This document shows, piece after piece, positions 1 to 8,473 of a stretch of 64,000 nt of DNA; within the stretch, counting starts at the first letter, position 1, and each line of letters begins with the position of its first letter. The stretch lies in assembly GCA_963575745.1 (NCBI GenBank), contig CAUYUJ010017658.1, positions 5,001 through 69,000 of the forward strand, read 5' to 3'. Under the pieces are notes generated by a model. The model did no database searches. It was not told the origin of the DNA and was given only the letters and a program-made list of their open reading frames with translations. Source of the DNA: Prorocentrum cordatum. Taxonomy: Eukaryota > Sar > Dinophyceae > Prorocentrales > Prorocentraceae. A program made the translations under genes and the position numbers.

Positions 1-415
1 CCAGGGGAGAGCACGAGGACGAGCTCGAACGCGACGGCGACGAGATAGAGGAGGAGCAGACGACGACGGAAAATAAGAACACGATGACAACAATTTCGAA
101 GATGAGGCTTCGGTCGCGCCAGCTGGACAGGCAACCAAACCGACCGTGAGGCGGCGGTCGGAAGGCGAACCGTCGCAGGATTGCCTCCTAGGCACGGGGC
201 AGAGGCGGAGGAAACAGGGCGGGGACGAGGAGGACATGGAGGGGGACAGAAACGACAACGGACATAGTGTATAACTGTGGCGCCAACGGGACGGGATAAT
301 TCTAAAACAACAAAATGTATGCTTAAGGGCGCACTGGCCCCGAACCTCAATAACAATCGCAGCGCGGTGTCTGTGCCACAGAACACAGTACTCTCCTCTC
401 CAGCCACCTGCCCGT
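1..415. other. No recognisable gene
   Basis: GC-rich sequence without a usable reading frame, a known motif or a tandem repeat that I could recognise. It is the left edge of the window, so it may belong to a feature that lies outside. Confidence 0.4.
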
Positions 416-506
416 CCTCCTCCTCCCCCTCCTCCTGATCCTCCTTTCCGTCTGTCCGCCCATTTCCCCCTCCTCCTCCTCCTCCCCCTCCTCCTCCTCT
501 CACGTC
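416..506. repeat. CTC/CCT microsatellite
   Basis: Imperfect run of CCT/CTC trinucleotides on the plus strand, interrupted by short variants. It is the first of many GAG/CTC tracts in the window. Confidence 0.7.
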
Positions 507-843
507 CACGCCCCCCCCGCGCTCACTCGGTCCCGCACCCTCGCCATCTCGCAGTGTCGCGCACACGGCCGCCATCGGACGCGCGGGCATTCAGAGGTTT
601 GCTCTGGAAACTCCGCATGCCGGGAGCTGAGGCGATAGATCCAGGTCCGCGCGGGACGCCCGATTTATTGGGCGTGCCTCCGAATTTGTGTCTGGATGGC
701 TCTTCTGCGCTGCTTTATTTCAATCCTGGGCGTCTAATCCCACCAGCACTTTAGAGCGTGTAGTGGTCCAGGGGTATTTCTCTTCCCTTTTCTGAAATAC
801 CCCCTCTCCCCAACCTCTCCCTTCGACTCCTTTGCCAAGAACC

Positions 844-1002
844 TGCAATACCCTGCAGAGCTCCCCTGCAAAGACCCTGCACAGACCCCTGCAATACCCT
901 GCAAACAAGACCCCTACGATATCTGCAATACCCTGCAAAGACCATGCAAAGACCATGCAAGACCCTGCAAAGGCCCTGCAATACCCTGCCCTGCAATGAC
1001 AT
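844..1002. repeat. CCCTGCAA minisatellite
   Basis: Tandem array of a roughly 10-20 bp unit built from CCCTGCAAAGA and CCCTGCAATA variants. It ends beside the CCAGCCCTCTGGGCG repeat-element end at about 1011. Confidence 0.75.
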
Positions 1003-1147
1003 TGCAATCCTACCAGCCCTCTGGGCGTGGGTCGTTGACAGGATTCTCTTACCCAACTCCTGAATACATACACGTTGCGCGTGCGTGCCTGGTCCCCGAG
1101 AAGGCCCCAAAAGGGCCGCAAGAGTACCCAAGAGGGCCCTCAGAGGG

Positions 1148-1198
1148 CCCCCCGACAGTGGGATCCAGAGAGCCCTCTTGGATGCCACTGTCGGGGGG
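1148..1198. repeat. Hairpin at array switch point
   Basis: Arms of about 20 nt beginning CCCCCCGACAGTGG pair with one mismatch around a loop of about 11 nt that itself contains GAGAGCCCTCT. Confidence 0.8.
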
Positions 1199-1333
1199 TG
1201 GCTGTTGGACCCCTCTTGAGCCCATCCGAAGCTATCCTGAGGCGCTTGAAAAAAAACAGAGGGGCCCAACAATGGCCGCAGAGGGCCCCAAGACGGCCCC
1301 AACAGGGGCTCGCGAAGGGTCCAAAAGGGCTAC

Positions 1334-1376
1334 CCGACACTGGCATCCAGAAGGCCCTCTTGGATGCCAGTGTCGG
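1334..1376. repeat. Perfect hairpin at array switch point
   Basis: Arms CCGACACTGGCATCCA pair perfectly across a short loop. The arm is related to that of the hairpin at 1148-1198, which suggests a higher-order repeat of about 180 bp. Confidence 0.85.
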
Positions 1377-1805
1377 AAAACCCTTTTCGACCCCTTTTGA
1401 ACCCATCCGAGGCTCCCCTGAGGTTCAAGGCAGGCCCCGAGAGGGGCCCAAGAAAGGCCCAAGAGGGCCCCCAGGCGGCCCCAAGAGAGCCCCACGAAAG
1501 CCCAAGATTTACACAAGAGGGCCCTCAGATGGCCCCAGACATGTGCAACGGCCCAAGAGGGCCTGACGTCCTCGCTGCCTGGGCGGCTGGCGACCCATGC
1601 GCTGGATATTTGAAACACGCATATACACGCAACAAATACGCTACATATGGTATGGGAAACCGTGCGAAGTCTTTAGCACATGTTTTAAGGTCGCCTGTAC
1701 CTTCATCAGAGTGAGGGGCCAAACGGTCTTACAATGCTCCTGGGTGCGTGGCTGAAGTGGGGACCCGCGGAGGATATTATGTTTGTTATTGTTGCCGTCG
1801 TCCCG

Positions 1806-1938
1806 GTGGGTGGGTCGCGGCGCGGGTGGGTCGCGGCGCGGGTGGGTCGCGGCGCGGGTAAGTCGCGGGTGGTTTGCGGCGCCGATGGGTCGCGGGTGGG
1901 TCGCGGGTGGGTTGCGGGTGGGTCGCGGCACGGGTGAA
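1806..1938. repeat. GGTGGGTCGCGG minisatellite
   Basis: Tandem 12-16 bp units of GGTGGGTCGCGGCGC with variants. A shorter related patch lies at 7876-7945. Confidence 0.75.
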
Positions 1939-2100
1939 TCGATTGGTCCCCTCAATGCCCGCTCTTGGGGCCCTCTTGGAGCCGTCCCGCGTCCCTCCTG
2001 GAGCCGTCTAAGGGCCCTGGGAAGGGCCCAACATGGCCCCGAGACAGCTCCAAGAGGGCCCGACGACGGCTCCAAGATGGCCCCAAAAGGGCCCCGATAT

Positions 2101-2130
2101 CGGTCACGCGAGGGAGGCTTCGCGTGACCG
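2101..2130. repeat. Perfect hairpin CGGTCACGCG
   Basis: 10-bp arms CGGTCACGCG and CGCGTGACCG pair perfectly around a 10-nt loop. To the left the array reads CCAAGAGGGCC and to the right it reads CTCTTGGGGCC. Confidence 0.85.
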
Positions 2131-2250
2131 CTCTTGGGGCCCTCTTGGAGCCGTCTTGGGGCCCTCTTGGATCCGTCTGATGGCCCTAGGAACGGCCCAG
2201 GAGGGCCCCAAGACAGCTCCAAGAGCGTCGCAAGACGGCCCCAAGAGGGC

Positions 2251-2297
2251 CCCAAGAGCGGTCACGCGAAGCCTCTCTTACGTGACCGATATTGGGG
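2251..2297. repeat. Hairpin with CGGTCACG arms
   Basis: The left arm contains CGGTCACG and the right arm CGTGACCG, with further pairing into the flanking CCAAGAG / TTGGGG sequence. It repeats the arm of the hairpin at 2101-2130. Confidence 0.75.
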
Positions 2298-2575
2298 ACC
2301 TATTGGGGGCGTCTTGGTGCCCTCTTGGGAGCCTCTTGGAGCTTTCTTGGGGCCCTCTTGGATCCTTCCCAGGGCCCTCGGCGGGGCCTATAACGGCCCC
2401 GAGACGGCTCCATGAGGCCCCAAAGCGGGCCTCAAGAGGCCCCCAAGAAGGCCCCAAGATCGGTCGAAAACATCCCCAACTCTCCAGAACCTTTTTGAAA
2501 CCTTCCGAAAACTTCCAATCGCAGAGGCCCTTACCAACTTTGAAAAATCGCGTTCTCGTATTGTGATGTCCAAAG

Positions 2576-2730
2576 AAGGTGAGGGGCCGCTCTGAGCCCC
2601 TGGGGAGGGAGCTCGGAAGAGCTCGGAGGAGCTCGGAGGGCCGAGCCCCCCGAGCCTCCCCGAGCTCCACCGAACTCCTCCGAGCTCCTCCGAGCTCCCC
2701 CACCTGGGGCCCAGAGCGGCCCCTCACCTT
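2576..2730. repeat. Foldback with GAGCTCGGAG core
   Basis: The ends AAGGTGAGGGGCCGCTCT and the inverted AGAGCGGCCCCTCACCTT enclose tandem GAGCTCGGAG units. A partial second copy of the arm occurs at 2955-2990, and the core unit recurs at 7836-7860. Confidence 0.75.
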
Positions 2731-3447
2731 CTTTGAAAACCACCTTCCGAAAACATAACTTTTTCATGATATGAAGGCCTCTGCATTTGGATGTTTTGGG
2801 GTGCTTTCAACGGTTATGGAAACTGCGAGATGCTTTCCAAAACCTCCGAAAGCATCCCCAACTGTCCACAACCGTTGGACCCCCCCCCAACCTCCAAACG
2901 CAGAGGCCCTCACCTACTTTGAAAAATCACCTGTCCGGAAAATGATTTTCAAAAGAGGTGAGGGGCCGCTCTGGGCCCCCGGGAAGGGAGCTCGGAGTTC
3001 GGAAGAGGACGGGGGGGGTCGACCCTCCAGGCTCGACCCTCCACACTCATCGCCCCTCCCAACGATCAGGGCAAATCGCCTCGGAACTGTTTTTTTTGGA
3101 TGGGCTGGTGGGGACATGCGACGTGTCAGAAATTGCCAAGGCTCCCTGCGCCACCAGCCGACGCGTGAAGAGGGGGGTGGAGGGGGAGAAGGAGCATGAG
3201 GAGAAGGATTAGTGATAACACGAAGCGGTGAAAGGTGAAGACTAGAGGGAGGAGGAAGAGGAGGCACGCAGTCCACGCACCGGCCACGCCGTCGAGCCAG
3301 GCGGCGGCAATCAGAGCGGCGAGAGGGGGGGGCGAAATGAAGGAGGAGTGATTTTGTGGTTATCTCGTCATTCATGCGATCCCCGCCGGCGCCCAGCCGG
3401 CCGCCAATCCACTGATTGGCCTGAAAGCAAAATCACCGCAGCACGCC

Positions 3448-5520
3448 TCAGGTGAACATCGCCATCGCCTCGGACACCGCCTTGTCCTTCTTTGATGAGG
3501 CCCCCTTTTTCGCTTTCGCTGCCTTCTGGAGATGGGCCGACTGGCTGTCGTTCGCCTCTTTGATTATGGCCAAGAAGTTCGCTTTGTCAGAGTCTGGCAC
3601 AAGGAACATGTAGGTCTCGAGCTCCTCCACGTCGGCCTTCGTCACGGGGCCCTGGGCCTTCTTCTCGGTCACCCGCTGCAGCTTGGCCTTCATTGCGGCG
3701 AGGCCGGTCAGCACCCTCCCCTTGGAGCCCTGGCCAGACGACTCGGTGAACCGGACAAAATAATCGAACTTGTCGACGAGCCCCTTGACCTTCGGCTCGG
3801 CCTCCAGAGATCCGAGCTCAGGACACTTCGCATCGACAAGGGAGCACAGCACCTTCTTGACTGCATCATGCATAACCTGGGCGGCCTTGGAGGCGAGCTT
3901 GTAAATGTTATCATTCACCATGGCGGCGATCTCGTGCAAGACGGTCTCGACATTCTTCTGCCCGCCCGCCGTGGGGAAGAGCTTCTCCATGGCCACGACC
4001 AGGCGCACGTACCCATTGTCACCGCCCACGGACATGATCAACAGCGCGTCCGCGTCGAAGTCAGGGTCCGAGACCACGAAGCTGGCCTTGATCTTCTTCA
4101 TCGTGTTCCGCGTCTGCTCCCCGGTCAGGTCACCAGACTCGCGGAAGGCTTTGTTGGCTCCCTTCCGCGCGGCATTCGGGCCCCCATACAGACACTCGCT
4201 GACCCTGACATCCGAAATCGGCCGAGGGTTCGGGAGCACCGCGTCGTAACAGAATAGCTTCTCCAAGAGATTCGCGTTCGTGGCGATCGGCCTCCACGCG
4301 AATGACAACTGCAAACTCACGTGGTGAGCCAGCGACTCCACGTCGAAGGTGAACTTGGTGCCCGCGACCGTGAACTCCACGGCCCGACTCGCGGGCAAGA
4401 GCTCGTTATTCTCGATGTCGGCCACCTTCGCGATGATGTCGGTCTTCTGCTGCTGGAGGCTCTCCTGAGATGGGGCCGGGCAAGCGCGGCCCCCGTGCGG
4501 GGGCACCAGCACCCCGGGCAACCCATGCCCGAAACGGGCGATTGCGATGGACCCCCGCCAACACCCCCTCCAACAAGGGGGGCATTCTTTCTCATATAGC
4601 TCAGAACAACCACCCCACCCCACCCCGATGGATGCACAGGGTCCTGCGTCAAAGGACCTGCCTTGCCCCACTTGACCGCCTCCTCTTCGATGATTCCGTC
4701 GACCTTCTTACCAAGGACTGTCAGCAAAGCGAACGGCCACATCGCCATGCCCGCGTCGCCACTGCCGATCACAGTGTTCAGCTCCGACAAGACGGTGCCG
4801 TAGTCCCCGTTGCAACCCAACACCTTCTTCAACGGCTCCTCTGGCATCGCCGACACCACGAGAGACAAATTGTCCTTGCAGAACTGGGCAGCCGTGGGCT
4901 TCGCTTTCACCTTAGCCGACGTCGCCCGCTTCCACGCCGAATTCACCGTGGTGTCGCAGAAGGGTTTGAAGAACGCCTCGTAGTAATCGGCGTAGGAGGT
5001 CGCCAGGCCAGCTCTGTGGACGAATCGCGCGAAAGCCTGGGCGAGCGCGGCCTGCTTCGGACAGCTGGGGCTGATTGTTTGCATCCATTTCGTCAACCCG
5101 ATCACCTCGGTCCTGTTTCTCGGCGTCTTCGACCCGATCCACGTGACCACCAAGGAGTGGTCGGGCTTCTTTTTCTTCGTGGGGACCATCGCCCGCAGGA
5201 GCGCGGGGTCCACCTGCTCAGGCGGATCAGGAGCTGTGAGAAGCTCCGGGCGCGACACGTGCTTCGGATGCCGCTGCCGCACATTGCGGTAGAAAACGGA
5301 ACCCAAGGCGAACGAGGGATTCTTCCGCTTCTCCCGCACGCCCTCCAGCACATCCTCATCGGCCGTCTTACCGCTAGTACCCTTCACGAGGTAGATCTGG
5401 TTCTCTGAGTACCCTTTTCAGGTTATCCTTACAAGCTTTCGTAGCAACCTCTGTAGACGGCTGAGCCTTTAACTTCCTCCTGAGTGCCCGGTCCTGCGCG
5501 CTGCCTTGGCCACCCGACAT
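3448..5520 (-). CDS. Unrecognised protein, about 624 aa, two exons, one-base frameshift
   Basis: The reading frame starts at the ATG at 5520 (MSGGQGSAQDRALRRK) and ends at 3448 after EAMAMFT. I do not recognise the family. Exon 1 runs 5520-4662 and exon 2 runs 4464-3448. The intron 4465-4661 is GC-AG and joins exon 1 in phase 0 to a Gln-rich segment ESLQQQK. Exon 1 is broken once: at the AAAA run (plus-strand TTTT at 5415-5418) one A too many shifts the frame. Dropping one A reconnects the upstream KACKDNLK frame to the SENQIYLVKGTSGK frame, and exon 1 is then exactly 286 codons. The product is Lys-rich, has no visible signal peptide or membrane segment, and has charged, soluble, helix-prone stretches plus a Lys/Ala/Ser-rich C-terminus. 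The shift may be a sequencing error or a real lesion. A protein-coding gene is likely because frame, codon pattern and intron agree; function is unknown. Confidence 0.7.
4465..4661 (-). other. GC-AG intron of the 624-aa gene
   Basis: On the minus strand the exon ends GGCAAG, the intron begins GCAGGT and ends CATCTCAG, and the next exon begins GAGAGC. Length is 197 bp. Splicing joins two open frames in phase 0, and the sequence between has different, Gly/Pro-rich composition. GC donors are well known in dinoflagellates. Confidence 0.7.
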
Positions 5521-5737
5521 GAAGGCACTGCGCGCGCCCGCTCGAACTGACCAGCACGGGCAACAGATGGGCAGACGATCGCCGGTGAAGGATAGCTGCG
5601 GCCTGAACCAGAATGGCCACGGGCAGGAGGTGAGACCTTGTAAGGAGAAGGCAATGTGGAAGGGAACATAATTATTATATTTACGATTTCCAGATGGCGC
5701 AAATGCTTCGGTCACGACGTGGATGCGTTGGGCCCAT

Positions 5738-6060
5738 GAGGGCCCAAGATGGTTTTGAGAGGGTCCCGAGGAGGCCCCAAGAGGGCCCACGAGGGCCCAA
5801 ATGGAGCTCAAAGACGGCTCCAAGAGGGCCCCAAGAGGGCCCACAGGCAACATACACCAATGTTGTCTTTGAATCCCGCTTTGGGGGCAAAGTTGGGGCT
5901 CTCCTGGGGCCCTCTTGGAGCCCTCTTGGGTCTCTCTTGGAGCCCCCTGGGGTCATCTTGAACCCCTCTTGGGGCGCCCTGAAAGCTCTGCCAGGGCCCC
6001 CAAACGGCCTTGGAGGACCCCAAGAGGGCCGAAAGATGGCTCCCAGAGGGCCCATAACTT
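5738..6060. repeat. CCAAGAGGGCCC-type array, inverted halves
   Basis: The left half reads CCAAGAGGGCCC and the right half GGGCCCTCTTGG. Near the switch there is a small hairpin, CAACAT ... ATGTTG (5848-5865). A second switch lies near 5970-6000. Confidence 0.75.
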
Positions 6061-6350
6061 AAGAGACATGTGACGGAGCACAGTCTCCAACAAGGAAGCG
6101 GTTCACCCTAAATTGCCGTTGAATTTGGGGCCCTCCTGGAGCCATATTGGGCCTCCCCTGGAGCCTTCCCGGCATTGTGTGGCGTCTCGGCCGCCATGCG
6201 CGCACTCCGTCTTCATTTGAACTAGGCTGCGTCGTTTTGATGCTTACGCAGAAGCCCAGATGATTCTCGTTCAGGCCCTGTGTGGCTTGCTGCGGACAAG
6301 CACAACGCAATGCTTTACAACTCAACGCCAGTCAAATCCGCGACCCGATT
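6061..6350. other. No recognisable gene
   Basis: Unique-looking sequence with short broken frames only. I see no motif that supports a gene. Confidence 0.4.
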
Positions 6351-6354
6351 CTGC

Positions 6355-6506
6355 TGTGAATTCCTTGTGAAAACTTTGTGAATTTTCTATGAATTTTTTC
6401 GCCCGTCTTTTGCGCCAATGTATCGCGCGCGGGCGGTGCGTTTTTTCCACTGAGAATTCACCAAGAATTCACTCCGCACTGCGCCGTCAGAATTCACCGA
6501 AGAATC
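6355..6506. repeat. GAATTCAC-type short repeats
   Basis: Repeated GAATTC/GTGAATT and AAGAATTCAC words in a less GC-rich patch, directly left of a CACCAGCCC element end. Confidence 0.5.
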
Positions 6507-6749
6507 CACCAGCCCTGTGGGCGTGAGTGGTCTAGAGCGCTTCCTCTTCCAGCCTCCTCATCAAACACGTCTCCATACCCTGTGCCCTAGGGTTTCCCCC
6601 CCCCCTCTCCACACACCCCTCCACCCTCTCTCCACCCCCCCCTCCACCCTCCACCACCCCCTCGACCACCCCCTCCTCCCCCCTCCACCCCCCCTTCACC
6701 TCCCCCTCCACCCCCTCGGATGTCCATTGGAAGCTTTTTGGGAGCCCGG

Positions 6750-7072
6750 GTTGGGTTTGGGCCCTCTTGGAACCCTCTTGGGGACCTCTTGGAGCCCTCC
6801 TGGAGCCCTCTTGGTTCCCCCTGAGGGCCCCAAGAAAGCTCCAAGAGGGCCCCAAGAGGGCCCAGGAGTTATGTACCAACCGAGGGCCCGCTGGTACATA
6901 ACTCCTGGGTCCCTCTTGGGGCCCTCTTGGGGCCTCCCAGGGCCCTCTTGGAGCCCTCGGTGGGCCCTCTTGGAGCTCCCAGAGGGCCCCAAGAGAGCTC
7001 CAAGAGGGCCCCAAGACGGCTCCAGGCGGCTCCAGAGGGACCCAAGACGGCTCCAGAGAACCCCAAGACGGT
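6750..7072. repeat. Long inverted CCAAGAG array
   Basis: Two arms of the degenerate CCAAGAGGGCCC unit face each other around the perfect hairpin at 6864-6906. Confidence 0.8.
6864..6906. repeat. Perfect 15-bp hairpin at the array centre
   Basis: Arms AGGAGTTATGTACCA and TGGTACATAACTCCT pair perfectly around a 13-nt loop. It is the clearest example of a unique palindrome at the point where the surrounding array reverses orientation. Confidence 0.9.
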
Positions 7073-7299
7073 TCATCTGTCTCCTACCCCTCCTGATCTT
7101 ACTCCTGATCCTATGCATCATCCTTCTACCCACTCCCTCATCCATCCATCCAGCCTCATTCTCCTCCTCCCTCCCTCGCACGGTTCGGCGATCCCCTGTT
7201 TTGCTCCACACTTCCCTGATCACCTCAACTCGCCTGGGCGTCGTTCCTGGATGGGCTGGTGGGGATGCGCGAAGCGTCAAAAATTCACCAGCGGGCTTG

Positions 7300-8470
7300 C
7301 CGGTGAGACAGAATGGGCCTGGCAACCGCGACGCTGCAGCTGAAGGTAGACACCGCCTCCAAGGGGGTGAATCGTCGCATCTCCCCCTCCTTTCTTCCCA
7401 CTCTTTGAAGGCCTGGCCCCCGACCTCGGGAACCATACCTTGAGCTTCACGTACCGCGCTTTCTTGGGGCACCGTCAGGGTCCGTGGTCCTCTTGGGGCC
7501 CTCTTGATGTCTCTTGGAGCCCTCGGAGGGGTTCGGGCGTAAGGTCTGGCCCCCAACCGTGAGAGTCAGCCGCAAAAGCAAAGGAACGGCAAAGCACGTG
7601 GGCGACACCCTCGGGCCTCTGCGAGACAGTGCTAACCTACTCATGCCTTCGCACCGTTCCCAACAGTTACACGGAGCACCGCATCGATAGCGGATGGGCC
7701 GGCACGCCCGAAAATGGAGCAGCAGTCAGCTTCATCCAAGCCGCATGTTTTGCATGCCTTGCAGCGTGGCACGCCGTAGTGGTGACCGGTTGTCGCGCTT
7801 CCCAACAATTACTCGGAACTGATTGTGGTCCACGGAGGAGCTCGGAGGAGCTCGGAGGTTCGGGCTCCTCCAAGACGGGTGGGTCGCGGGGCCGATAGGT
7901 TTCGGGCGGGTCGCGAAGCGGGTGGGTCGCTCGTGGGTCGCAGGCGCCGCGCTGGCCCACCAGCCCCCTCACTCTTATCCGCCATTGCGGGGTGCTACAT
8001 TATCTGAAGTCCCTCCGCTTGCGCGGAGGTTTCTCGTTCAGGGGGGAAATTCGTTACTTTTCCCCCCCTCTGCGACCAGCGGACGCGCCAACAAATCCGT
8101 GGCCCAGAAGGCGAAGCGCGGTCATCCTCGCGACGCGGGCCCCGAGGGCGAAACGCGGTCATCTTCGCACCGCGAGCCCTGACAGAGGTCTCCGGCCACC
8201 TAGCTGCGGCGGGGTTTCGGCCACGTTCGCAGGACAGGGCTCGGACCCACCGATGGCTAACAATACACTTGCACCCAGGCCTGCGGGGCCTGACATGTGA
8301 AAAAACTAACTTCGTCACTGTTTTTGGATGGGCAATTGGGGGTGCCCGAATCGTCCACAATTCAGAACGGAGGCGGGAGAGCACAAAGCATAGAGCAGGA
8401 GAAGATCTACGACGCATGATCGGACCATATCTGCGCGGGCACGCTCAGAGCGGCGCGCACACGATCCAGT
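7300..8470. other. Gene-free stretch with short repeats
   Basis: Contains a short CTTGGGGCCCTCTTG patch (7490-7530), GAGGAGCTCGG units (7836-7860), GGTGGGTCGCGG units (7876-7945) and a diverged right-end motif TTTTGGATGGGCAATTGGGG near 8322-8342. I see no supportable gene. Confidence 0.5.
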
Positions 8471-8473
8471 CCA

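Larger units (their letters stand above)
1085..1570. repeat. CCAAGAGGGCCC-type array
   Basis: Degenerate 9-12 bp unit (CCAAGAGGGCCC, CCAAGACGGCCC and similar). The unit is read on the plus strand in some blocks and as its reverse complement (GGGCCCTCTTGG) in others. Orientation switches at the hairpins at 1148-1198 and 1334-1376. All six frames are open over long stretches with Pro, Gly, Arg and Lys repeats, so the long reading frames here are repeat artefacts. Confidence 0.8.
1955..2480. repeat. CCAAGAGGGCCC-type array with hairpins
   Basis: Same degenerate unit as at 1085-1570, in blocks of alternating orientation. Perfect or near-perfect hairpins with GGTCACG in the arms sit at two of the switch points (2101-2130 and 2251-2297). 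They are about 150 bp apart. Confidence 0.8.
1011..3110. mobile_element. Possible compound repeat element with CAGCCC / GGGCTG ends
   Basis: The left edge reads CCAGCCCTCTGGGCG and the right edge near 3097-3110 reads TGGATGGGCTGGTGGGG. The same pair of edge sequences brackets CCAAGAG arrays at 6507-7290 and 62956-63435. The interior here holds two CCAAGAG arrays and a GAGCTCGGAG foldback. The pairing of the two ends over this distance is inferred, and no clean target duplication was found for this copy. Confidence 0.3.
6507..7290. mobile_element. Compound repeat element with CACCAGCCC ... GGGCTGGTG ends
   Basis: The left end is CACCAGCCCTGTGGGCG followed by TCTAGAGCGCTTCCTCTTCC. The right end is CTCGCCTGGGCGTCGTTC then GGATGGGCTGGTGGGG and GCGCGAAGCGTCAAA. 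Both ends recur almost unchanged at 62956-63435. The interior holds a C-rich tract and a CCAAGAG inverted array. The terminal 9-10 bp are inverted repeats. No transposase frame is visible, so it would be non-autonomous. Confidence 0.5.

Noticed and set aside
1075-2566. PRGPQEGPKRAP-type proteins in many frames on both strands
   Set aside because: These are translations of the CCAAGAGGGCCC array and occur wherever it does; they are not evidence for genes or collagen-like proteins.
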